A stretch of 64,000 nucleotides of DNA from Sipunculus nudus (lineage: Eukaryota; Annelida; Sipuncula; Golfingiida; Sipunculidae): contig CM049307.1 in NCBI GenBank assembly GCA_026874595.1, positions 8,269,579 to 8,333,578 on the forward strand. The letters run 5' to 3'. The position numbers and the translations under genes are program-made. Below, in pieces: positions 24,111 to 34,968 of the stretch. The notes beneath the pieces were generated by a model. It was given only the letters and a program-made list of their open reading frames with translations. It had not been told where the DNA came from and made no database searches. Numbering within the stretch: position 1 is the stretch's first letter; the number at the start of each line of letters is the position of its first letter.

Positions 24111-27100
24111 TTTTTAGCGAACCTGTGAGCTTATGCGATGGTGCGTAGTCGTCCGTCGTGCGTCGTGTTTCGTGCGTCGTGCGTCGTCTGTACGTTAACC
24201 ATAGCTATCTCAAAAACGGAAGGAGCTAGCATCACCAATTTTTTTTGCAAATAATCAGTCATCCAAAAAACTATATCGGATTTTGTTTATTTTTTTCTAA
24301 CTGCATTTTCTTAGATTTTATAGGGAAAAAGCTAAAAAAGCTTTAAAAACTTCTTCTCCAAAACTGTCCAGCCAAATTGTCCAATATTTCACAGAAATGA
24401 TCCCTGGAACAATCTTTCTCAAGTTTGTTCGAATGATTCCAGTTGGGAGATTTTTGGCCGAGTTACAGGAGGTTGAACTTTGTTAACTGTACAAACAAGC
24501 ATATTAAAATTTAAATCTCAGAAACGGCTGGAGCTAACATCACCAAATTTTATGCTAATGTTGATCACATAGGTCATATCTGAAATTGAGGTATTGGTGG
24601 CGCCACCTGCATCAGCCTTTTTTGTACGGGGTCATCAGTGCCTGAATCACACTGAGGGCTACAAAAAACTTCTCCTCTGAAACCATATGGCCAAAATGTT
24701 TCATATCGCACAGAAATGATCCTAGGGTAGTGCTTTCTGAAGTTTGTTCAAATGGTCTCTATTCAGTGACTTTTGGCTAAATTATGGGAAGCTGAATTTA
24801 GTCAAATGCCATAACAGCCCATTTAAGCTCAGTGGCTACAAAGATCTTCTTCTCAAAAACCACTCGGCCAAATTCTTAAATCTCACACATTAATTATCCT
24901 CAAATGTTGATAATTCAAGTTTGTTCAAATGGTTTTGGTTCAGTGCTTTTTGGCTGAGTTACGGGAAGCTGAACTTAGCCAGTTTGCTGTATCTTCCTAT
25001 ATGAGTTATAAACCTGCGAAACGTTTTTCCACTGATGCTACTGAAGCCAGTTTGTTAAATATTTTACAAGAATAATCCCTACAATAATTCTTATAATAAT
25101 TGTCATTAATTGTTCCACATGAATGATTTTTGGCTGAATTATGGAGATTGAATTGAGTCATTTTACCATATATGTTAGCTGTGTTATGCTGTTACTACTA
25201 GCCTGGCAACAGTTTATCAGCATCTATTACATCATGCCACTTTTTAGATTTCAGGTTATCTTTGGTTAATATTGACAAGAAAGTTTTTTTAAAAACGTTT
25301 TGAAAAATTTAGAATTATGATTTAAGTTAATCATCATACCAGGCAACGTTACAATCATGGATATTCAGCTCTCTGTGGCTATATAAAGACAACTGTACGT
25401 GGATTATAAATTATTGGTATCCCTACTCAACTTAATTCAAGAATTTGCCATCAATGAGATATATCTGTATTTTAATTTTGCATTCAGTATGCATCCGTAA
25501 TAATTTTTCATATATTCCTGATTTTTTTTTATAAAAAGTCAGCTGAAAAGCATTTTGTATTGGGAAAATAAATTTCAAAGATATTTCAAGTAGGGACCAC
25601 TTTTGTGTACAGATGGCAGCACTTGGTTTACCATTGGCAGATTGCCAGTGCCTTGATGTTGGCCATTAGCCAAGATGATGTCAGCTCTATAAATAGTTTT
25701 GGCACAGTGCCAGGATTGGAAGAAGTGCAGCCAGGTAGAGGTCAAGAGTTCACTCAGTGCAATAGCTGCATTCTATTTATAGCTTTGGAAGACTGCTCAC
25801 TGCATCATATTCGGCACTTAAGTTCAGCATGAATCTATTTATAGCTTTGGCAGACTGCCAACTGTGTCAGATTATGCAATAGGTCAAGAGTTCACTCAGT
25901 CTAGCCAGGTGCAGGTCAAGAGTTCACTCAGTGCAGTAGCTTGAGGCAGCAATTTGTCACAGGTCACTCGGGGGCAACTGCCTTACTCCCCTAAGCCTTG
26001 TCAGCCCAGTGCATCAAACTCTGGGGAAGTCTGATGTATTGGACTGATATTTTGACCTGTCTATGCGTCTTTGATGGTATTCTTATTTACAAGACAGGTG
26101 GTGCCACCTACATTGACTTTTGCAGTGTATGCGCCTGCTTATTTCTACAGAGGAATTTGATACATAAGCCTAAAATTGGGCATGGTTATACATATCGGGT
26201 AGCTTTATAATGTACAAGACTGATGGGCCACCTACAATAATTTTTGCACAGTGTATGTCCCTGCTTATTTCACAGGAGGGATTTGACATATCAGTCTGAC
26301 ATTGGGCATATTTATATATCTCTTCGTTGTATTTTAGACTGGTGGTGCCAGCTACAATCATTTTATCCGCCAAAACAGAGTTTGCGGATACTGTGTTTTC
26401 AGTCGAATGCCGACACTGCCGCCATCGCCGCATAGGTTTCCGGAGAACTCCTCCATAACCACTGGGCAGAATTTTTTAAAATTCGGAATTATGATTGGTC
26501 ACATGTGAACTTCTGCGCCCTCATTTTTGGTTGACCTCTGACTTTATAACATACACTAAAAATGTTGGCGCCACCTGCAACCATTTTTGCACATCGTCCA
26601 TCTGTTCATCTGCCTTGGGATAAAAACACTCCTATCTTTGCATTGGTTGGACTTATCAATCTGAAATTTTGCATATGTATACATCCTGGACAGCTTTCTT
26701 GATTTTATGACAGGTGGTGCACCTACATTCACGTTTAAGCTGCAGACATCCAAGCTCATATCTCGGGAACCGTTTGACTAGTTTGGCCAAAATTTTGCAT
26801 GTGTATAGATCTCCAATAGCTCTTTATTATAGGTAAAATTGGTGGTGCCACCTGCAACCATTTTTGCAGGTTTATACATCTTGGATAGCTTTCTGGATTT
26901 TGTGGCAGGTGGCGCCACCTACATTTATGTATACTCTGCAGACATTCAGGCTTATATATCAGGACTGGTTTGACATATCCCCTTGAAATTTAGCATGTGT
27001 TTAGATCTCACATAGCTCTTAATCATACACAAAATTGATGGTGCCACCTGCCACCATTTTTGCACAGCGTCCGTTTAGTGTTTAGTACTTGCATTGTTCA

Positions 27101-27204
27101 TATAGATGTTACACATGTTCTTGTAAAGTAATGGTCCAACATTGAAGCATTATACCTCTTGAAATCTCATTGCACAGGTTCGCATTAGGCCTGTAGGCCT
27201 TGTT
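24111..27204 (+). mobile_element. Family B Helentron-like element, copy 2 (intact ends)
   Basis: The 5' end TTTTTAGCGAACCTGTGAGC starts at 24111. The inverted complement CACAGGTTCGC is at 27173-27183, followed by hairpin AGGCCTGTAGGCCT (27187-27200) and TGTT. GTCGTGCGTC repeats lie just inside the head. The core carries monomers with GGTGGCGCCACC-like centres (24597, 26096, 26878, 26909 and others). Length is about 3.1 kb with no coding capacity seen. It is the reference copy for family B. Confidence 0.75.
26362..26550 (+). mobile_element. Family C 5'-end fragment
   Basis: TTTTATCCGCCAAAACAGAG followed by TTTGCGGATACTGTGTTTTC matches the 5' end of family C (reverse of 47350-47388), including the GCCGCC tract and the GGAGAACTCC segment. 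No matching 3' hairpin was found downstream. Confidence 0.6.
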
Positions 27205-29087
27205 CATTTTTATGATTGAAATTAAAAAATACTTAAAAAATACCAATGGTGACTGCATGGTGTCATTTGAAATATATTTTCAGCAATCCATGAAAGATCC
27301 ATAAAACATCAGTAATTGCAAGGTCCCTGTTACTCACTAACCATAAAATTCCTTTTCCATTTATTTTTCTTAAAGTTGTTATTGTAAACCAATAATTTTT
27401 AAAAATTGTTTATTGTTATGTTTTTGGCCAAACAATTACAAGAGGAGGGGGGTTGATAAGCTATATCCAGCTGAGGCCACCCAAGAGCTGGCAGGCTGCA
27501 GTATACTAGTATGCCTCGCTTCAAGCATGAAAGGTCAATATGGGGACATAAAAGAGGGGCTTCAGTACAGCCTAGGTGTGACATGGTCTCATAAAAAATG
27601 TAATAAAAGCTACAGTTTTTGGTCAATTCCTTTCAAATTTCAGAATTTGGAAGCTAAAATCCTTACGTCTGCATGATATAAAAATTAAACCAATAGTACT
27701 TACAGAGAAAAAACGTGCCATGTCCAAATTTGGGCAAAATTTTAGGTACTGATTTCATATTTATGCAAATAACTTATAAAATTTGAAAAATTCAGATATA
27801 ATTTTCGGAATACAATTGAATCTTGATTAAATATCGTTATATCCCTGAAAAGAAGTCTCTAGCTTCAGCCATTCTTATGTTAAGTGAGTTAATATATTTC
27901 CTGATTTTTTATGAGGTGCATTATGTTCCGGCCCATAACTTCAACAAATTATGCAATACTGACCTAATTTTTGGTATGTCCATAGAAAATGTAGGGAAGA
28001 ATATGCATATTCACTATGATCAAAATCAGATCAGTGGTTTTGATATTAGGCAGTCTTATAGTGTAACAATGGTTTTTTTAAATGGAAAATGGAGGTTTTT
28101 CCTTAATATCTCGAAGGAACGAAGTCCTAATGACCCAATTTTCGGTATGGTAGGAGATTTTGGGGACATCTAACTGTATGCCAAATTTCGGATTCGTAGG
28201 TCTAACGGTTACAAAACGGGCCAGTTTAACGGACGGACGGACGGACAGCCGACGGACAAAGGACCACGACTTTAGCTCAGATGACTTATAGTCAGCTGAG
28301 CTAAAAATAAATCATATTATTCATTACTAATCATTAGGGATCATATGAAGGAAATTAATGATAGACAAAGAAGCAGTTGATAATATTAATCTAGATTCCT
28401 GCTGTGTCTAGTGTGTAGATTGATGTGAAAGTAGTCCAAAGTGAATATATTACATTTATTTTTTTAATATAAATAAAAGCCATAAAACCAGGTACTTGTG
28501 AATTTGTGAATTTTGTATATTCTGGATTCTCAACATCATTGTTTGGCTAAAACTGAATTAATACTAGACATGGTGCAAATGCTTTGCAAATGTATTTGAA
28601 CATGAATATGAATGTGTACTGCATTAAAAAAAATTATTGCATAAGAATGGGAATTCAGGTTAAAAAAAGAAAGTATTTGAATACCAGTGCAGATACTTTC
28701 AAAATGTATTCATGAATGCATTCATGAATATATTCTTTAATATTGTTTAAATAATCATTTCAGTTATATTTTATTTAAAAAAATCATATGATTTTATTAT
28801 TTTTTAAAATAAAAATTATATTGACAATATTTGTTATTAAATTTTAATAAATAGTTAAATTCTTTTTATTATATGTGCTGCTTATAAGTTATATGGCCAA
28901 GTCAAAATCTGTGTGACAATAGCACTCCATTTGTTAATAAGATAAATGAAATCAATCTTCTTCCCTGTCTCCAAAGATACTATCAAAATCATACATAAGC
29001 TAAACACCAACAACTCATAATAAAGCTTATATTTATTACCACACAAAACCAGCATGTGCCTCATTTCAAAATAATATTTTTTAATAA

Positions 29088-29294
29088 TAATAATTTCTCA
29101 AAGGAACGAAGTCGCAAAGACCCAGTTTTCGGCTTGGTAGGAGATCTTGGGGACATCTAACATTATGCCGAATTTTGGATTCCTAGGTCTTACGGTTTTA
29201 AAACGTGCCACATCTACGGATGGACGGACGGACGGACGACGGACCATAGACCACGACTATAGCTCAGATGACTTATAGTCAGCTGAGATAAAAA
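29088..29294 (-). mobile_element. Family A 5'-terminal fragment
   Basis: On the - strand this reads as a family A head: AGCTGAC at 29279-29285, the AGTCATCTGAGCT inverted partner, the GTCC-GTCC minisatellite (29218-29245), and about 100 bp of the first core unit, where it stops. Confidence 0.65.
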
Positions 29295-30286
29295 TGAGAT
29301 TTTTGATTCCATAATACCTTAATGCTTGAAGTGAAAGGAACTGCAGTCAGGTGTATAATTTCAGCAGTCTTGAAGAATTTGCCAGTGCCTTACCAGGTTT
29401 TCCTGAATGTTTAGACATATGGACTGGGGTATGGGGATTTCTTGTGAACAGGTTGTGAGATGTGATTATTATTCTCTCACAGGGACACACACCAGAATGT
29501 TGTGACATCAGACTCTTCAGAGTATATTGCATGCATGGAGTTAGTTTGACCAGATGAGTTTGAAAATAAGGCCTACAGGCCTAATGCGAACCTGTGCATA
29601 TGGATATACACCAGGTATAACGCTTCAATGCTGAACAACTACTTTTCATATATATGAAAAATGCAAGTACTAAACATTTTGAACAAGAAACGATACACAA
29701 ACATCACTGCTGAAATTCTGGCATGGGTGCACACAACACAAAAATTATTGTAGGTGGCACCACCAGTCTTATATACGACAAAGCTATTTGACATGTACAA
29801 ATATGCCCAATTTCAGGCTGATACATCAAATTCTTCTGTAGAATTAAGCAGGCACATACACTTTGCAAAAGTCATTGTAGATGGCGACACCTGTCTTGTG
29901 AACGAGAAAGCCATTAAAGACACATAGACAGGTCAGAAAATCAGGCCAATACATCAAACTTACCTTGAGTCTGATGCACGGGGCTGACCAGGCTTAGGTG
30001 AGAAAGGCTGTTGCCCCGAGTGTACTGTGACAAATTACTGGCTCAGGCTACTGCACTGAGTGAACTCTTGACCTGCACCTGGCTAGACTGAGTGAACTTT
30101 TGACCTGTACCTGGCTGCACTGAGTGAACTCTTGACCTGTTGCATAATCTGACACAGTTGGCAGTCTGCCAAAGGTATAAATAAATCCAGGCTGACCTTT
30201 TGCCTATTGCCAAATCTGAAATAGTAGCCACACAATTGCATTAGCTCACAGATTGGCTCCATATGCAGCCCTCAGGGGCATGACAC

Positions 30287-30370
30287 CCATGAGGTGATCA
30301 CATGATACTCATGAGGTGATCACATGCTACCCATGAGATGATCACATGCTGCCCATGAGGTGATCACATA
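30287..30370. repeat. 22-bp minisatellite, four units, with GGTGATCAC
   Basis: Units start at 30291, 30313, 30335 and 30357. Each has a TGATCA palindrome and CCCATGAG. Confidence 0.8.
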
Positions 30371-31008
30371 CCTTGTGCTTGGCTGCACTGATTGAACTGT
30401 TGACCTATATTTGGCTGCACTGAATGAACTCTTGATCTGTTGCCAAATCTGAAACAGTTGGCAGTTTCTCAACCTTTTCAAGAAACATACACAATCTTGG
30501 CCTGTTATGTAACTCTGCTAAAATTTATCCAACACAAACCATTTGAACAAATTTGAGAGGGCTCGCCTCTGGGATCATTTCTGTAAAATATTGAACAATC
30601 TGGCTGGACTGTTTACAAGAAAGACTTTTAACTTTTTTTCAGCTTTTTCCTTGTAAATTCTAAGTAAATGCAGATAGCAAAAATAAGCTGAATCCATCAA
30701 CATTTGATATGTGACAGAGAATTGCATAAAATTTGGGGATGGTAGCTCCTGCTATTCCTGAGAAATTATGAGTTAGTGTACAGATAATATGTAATATCAT
30801 GAATCTACATTTTTTTAAAAACTTTTAAAAAACATTCTTGTCAATATTTTCCATAGATAACCTGAAATCTAAATGTCTAGTGGCATGATGTAATGGATGC
30901 TGATAAACTGGTGCAAGGCTAGATGTATCTGCTTCACACAGCTAACATATATGGTAAAATGACCAAAATTCATTTTTTGGAACCATAAAAGACAACTGGA
31001 CATTTCTT

Positions 31009-33839
31009 GGCACCGCAGGTGCCAGAGTATCCCCAGACATAGTAGGCCCCCCCCCCTTTAAGAATAGACCCCCATTTTTAGCAGCATATACTGACACTGG
31101 CATATTTATTGTTTCTTCCATCTAACAATCCACAATCTTGTTGAAGATGTTGGTCCTGTGACCTTGATCTTTTTAAACATGTGTCCTGTGACCTTGACCT
31201 TTGACCTCATGACCCCAAAATCAATTCGGGTCTTGCTTTTCCAATGGGACATATGCAAAGCAAGTTTGAAATCTATACATCAATAAAGCAGGAATTATCA
31301 TCCAGAAACTAATTTTAGGACAGATGGCTCCTGTGACCTTCACCTTTGACCTTGTGACCTCAAAATTGATAGTGTTCTTCCTCTCTTGGCAGGAGAACTA
31401 TATGTGCAAGATGAAAGATCTGAGATGAAATGTTTGGCTGAAAATGCATCCACATCTTTTTAAAGATGTGTCCTGTGACCTTGACCTTTGACCTCATGAC
31501 CCCAAAATCAATTTGGACATATACAAGTCAAGTTTGAAATCCATACATCAATAAAAGCAGGAATTATCATCCAGACACTAATTTTTGGACAGATGGCTAC
31601 TGTGACCTTCACCTTTGACCTTGTGACCTCAAAATTGATAGGGGTCTTCCACTCTTGGCAGGTGAACTATATGTGCAAGATGAAAGATCTGAGATGAATT
31701 GTTTGGCTGAAAATGTATCCACAGTCTTTTTAAAGAGGTTTCCTGTGACCTTGACCTTTGACCTCATGACCCCAAAATCCACTCTGGTCTTGCTTTTCCA
31801 ATGGGTCAAATACAAGTCAAGTTTGAAATCCATACATCAATAAAAAAAAGGAATTATCATCCAGAAACTAATTTTTGGACAGATGGCTCCTGTGACCTTC
31901 ACCTTTGACCTAGTGACCTCAAAATTGATAGTGTTCTTCCTCTCTTGGCAGGTGAACTATATGTGCAAGATGAAAGATCTGAGATGAAATGTTTGGCTGA
32001 AAATGCATCCACATCTTTCTAAAGATGTGTCCTGTGACCTTGACCTTTAACCTCATGACCCCAAAATCAATTTGGACATATATAAGTCAAGTTTGAAATC
32101 AATACATCAATATAAGCAGAAATTATCATCCAGAAACTAATTTTTGGACAGATGGCTCCTGTGACCTTCACCTTTGACCTTGTGACCTCAAAATTGATAG
32201 GGGTGCTTCCACTCTTGGCAGGTGAACTATATGTGCAAGATGAAAGATCTGAGATGAATTGTTTGGCTGAAAATGCATCCACAATCTTTTTAAAGAGGTT
32301 TCCTGTGACCTTGACCTCATGAACCCCAAAAAAGTCGGGTCTTGCTTTTCCAATGGGTTAAATACAAGTCAAGTTTGAAATCCATACATCAAATAAAAGA
32401 AGGAATTATCATCCAGAAACTAATTTTTGGACAGATGGCTCCTGTGACCTTCACCTTTGACCTTGTGACCTCAAAATTGATAGGGTTTTTCCTGTCTTGG
32501 TAGGTGAACTATATGTGCAAGATGAAAGATCTGAGGTGAAATGTTTCGCTGAAAATGCATCCACAATCTTTTTAAAGATGTGTCCTGTGACCTTGACCTT
32601 TGACCTCATGAACCCAAAATCAATTTGGGTCTTGCTTTTCCGATGGGACATATACAAGTCAAGTTTGAAATCCATACATCAATAAAAGCAGGAATTATCA
32701 TCCAGGAACTAATTTTTGGACAGACGGCTCCTGTGACCTTCACCTTTGACCTTGTGACCTCAAAACTGATAGGGGTCTTCCTCTATTGGCAGATGACTTA
32801 TATGTGCAAGATGAAAGGTCTGAGATGAAATGTTTGGCTGAAAATGCATCCACTATCTTTTTAAAGATGTGTCCTGTGACCTTGACCTTTGACCTCATGA
32901 CCCCAAAATCAATTGGAGTCTTGCTTTTTCAATGGGACATATATAAGTCAAGTTTGAAATCAATACATCAATAAAAGCAGGAATTATCATCCAGAAACTA
33001 ATTTTTGGACAGATAGCTCCTGTGGCCTTGACCTTTGACCTTGTGACCCCAAAATTTATATGGATCATCCACTATTGGCAAGTGAGCTATATATTTAAGA
33101 TGGAAGACCTAGGATGAAAGTTTGGCTTAAAATGCATCCACAGTATCTTTTAAAATGCCAGTCCAGTGACCTTGACCTTCGACCTCATGACCCTAGAACC
33201 TATAGGGTTCTTACTTTAGTGGTGGGCCATACATAAGTCATGTTTGAAATCCATATGGCTATCAACACTGGAGATATCATAAGAGGTATGTGATTTTCAC
33301 CATATATGGCAATATTCAAGGTCAAGGCCACTATCATAGGAAAGGTCATGACCCCAATTTAAATAAACATCATCCCATAACCCATACCTATGTATATGCA
33401 TAATATAAAAGAAATCTGTCCATTTGTTTTTGACTTATAATGCTCACAGTACTGTAAGGTGGCAATTTTGGGGGTATTAAACGACACGAAAACAAGTAAA
33501 GAATAATAGGTGGCGCCACCAGTTTCTGGAACATGACAACCCTATCCATGATCTTCCATCAAGGTGATTTTGGGATAAATCCATGCAAGATTTCTTGAGG
33601 TAAAGAATTTGTGTGATTTTCCCCAAAATTGGACCTATTCAAGGTCAAGGACACTCTCCTAGTAAAGGTCATGACCTCATTTTAAATAGGCGTCGTCCTC
33701 TTACCCATATCTATACATATACCAAGTTTGGTAAAGTTCAGTGAAATATTTTTTGGGTTATCGCGCCAACAAGATTTATATGCGGCGGCGGCGGGACCGG
33801 TATGAAAACATAGTATCCCCCGACTTTGTCTGGGGATAC
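31009..33839 (-). mobile_element. Family D Helentron-like element with tandem-repeat core
   Basis: The low-coordinate end has a perfect hairpin GGCACC-GCA-GGTGCC (31009-31023), then GTATCCCCAGAC (31027-31038). The high-coordinate end has the perfect 12-bp inverted complement GTCTGGGGATAC (33828-33839). The latter also pairs locally with GTATCCCCC. The core is the tandem array described separately plus a diverged right part with GCGGCGGCGGC. By analogy with A-C the hairpin marks the 3' end, so the element lies on the - strand. No coding capacity seen. Confidence 0.7.
31130..33190. repeat. 270-290-bp tandem array rich in TGACCT half-sites
   Basis: The landmark CCAGAAACTAATTTT recurs at 31302, 31571, 31861, 32130, 32413, 32702 and 32991 (allowing one or two changes). 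Each unit holds two clusters of TGACCT. One is TGACCTTGACCTTTGACC, which contains direct repeats with 0- and 1-nt spacing and the extended half-site TGACCTTGA. The other ends TTTGACCTTGTGACCT (spacing 2). About fifteen clusters are present in all. Short open frames across units come from the repeat and are not genes. Confidence 0.85.
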
Positions 33840-33970
33840 AATTATTATAAGAATGATTCAGGGAATAATTCTTGCAAAATATTAAACAAACTGGCCTTAG
33901 TACCATAAGTCGAAAAACGTTTTGTAGGTTTATAACTCATATGGGAAAATACAGCAAAATGGCAAAGTTC

Positions 33971-34324
33971 AGCTTCCCATAACTCAGCCAAAAGTCACTG
34001 AACTGAGACCATTTGAACAAACTTGAATAATCAACATCTAAGGATAATTAATGTGTGAGATTTAAGAATTTGGCCCAGTGGTTTTTGAGAAGAAGATTTT
34101 TGTAGCCACTTAGCTAACATGGGCTGTTATGGCATATGACTACATTCAGCTTCCCATAACTCAGCCAAAAGTCACTGAACTGAGACCATTTGAACAAACC
34201 TGAATTATCAACATCTAAGGATAATTAATGTGTGAGATTTAAGAATTTGGCCCAGTGGTTTTTGAGAAGAAGATTTTTGTAGCCACTTAGCTAACATGGG
34301 CTGTTATGGCATATGAATAAAATC
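33971..34324. repeat. 177-bp tandem duplication in family B copy 3
   Basis: Units starting AGCTTCCCATAACTCAGCC at 33971 and 34148 are nearly identical. A third start at 34325 diverges after about 55 bp. Copy 2 of family B has this segment once, so the duplication is specific to copy 3. Confidence 0.8.
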
Positions 34325-34968
34325 AGCTTCCCATAACTCAGCCAAAAGTCACTGAACTGAGATCATTTGAACAAACTTCAGAAAGCACTACCCTAGGATC
34401 ATTTCTGTGCGATATTAAACAATTTGGCCATTCGTTTCAGAGAAGAAGTTATTTGTAGCTGTCAGTATGATACGGGCACTGATGACCCCGTACAAAAAAG
34501 GCCGATGCAGGTGGCGCCACCAATACCTCAATTTCAGATATGACTCATGTGACCAACATTGGCATAAAGTTTGGTGATGATAGCTCAAGCCATTTCTGAG
34601 ATTGAAATTTTAGTATGCTTTTTAGGACAGATGACCAAGTTCAACTTCCTGTAACTTCACCAAACTTAAACCATTCGAACAAACTTGAGAGAGATTGTTC
34701 CAGGAATCATTTCTGTAAAATATTGGACAATTTGGCTGAACAGATTCGGAGAAGATTTTTTAAGCTTTTTTAGCTTTTTCCCAATAAAATCTAAGAAAAT
34801 GCAGTTAGCCAAAAAATTAGCAAAATCCGATAGAGTTTTTTAGATGACTAATTTTATGCATAAAATTTCGTGATGCAAATTCTTGCCGTTTTCAAGATAG
34901 TATGGGTTAACATACAGACGACGGAAGACGCCACACCATCGCATAAGCTCACAGGTTCTCTAAAAAAA

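Larger units (their letters stand above)
17901..28306 (-). mobile_element. Long family A-type element inserted into A copy 3
   Basis: The left edge is the 3' terminus read on the - strand: AACAAGGGACCCATGGGTCA at 17901, with palindrome GACCCATGGGTC and then GCTCAGCTG. The right edge is CAGCTGAGCTAAAAA at 28293-28307, beside a GGACGGACGG run. The interior is unlike the other A copies. It includes GA microsatellites, a CpG-rich island, a LINE fragment, a complete B element (24111-27204) and scattered A core sequence (about 22020-22260 and 27207-28300). Whether all was mobilised as one unit or accreted is unknown. Confidence 0.5.
16842..29087 (+). mobile_element. Family A element, copy 3, split by a 10.4-kb insertion
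   Basis: The 5' end ATTTTTAGCTCAGCTGAC is at 16843; the sequence runs as in copy 2 but lacks the first core unit. It stops at 17900 in CAATTTTAATGATGA and resumes at 28307 in AAATAAATCATATTATTC. These two points are adjacent in copy 2 (about 14640-14665). The right part ends near 29087 without the 3' hairpin, so the element is 3'-truncated. Confidence 0.6.
29565..34968 (-). mobile_element. Family B element, copy 3, carrying a nested family D element
   Basis: Read on the - strand, the head is at 34940-34968 (GAACCTGTGAGCTTATGCG) and the tail is CACAGGTTCGC (29586-29596), then AGGCCTGTAGGCCT and an AT-rich end near 29565. B core sequence is present from 29590 to about 30960 and from 33840 to 34960. 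The piece between (31009-33839) is the family D element; B sequence on either side is collinear with copy 2. Confidence 0.65.

Noticed and set aside
27171-27204. GGTTCGCATT resembling a tRNA B box, suggesting a SINE
   Set aside because: No A box or cloverleaf at a suitable distance. The word is the inverted complement of the family B head and belongs to its terminal structure.
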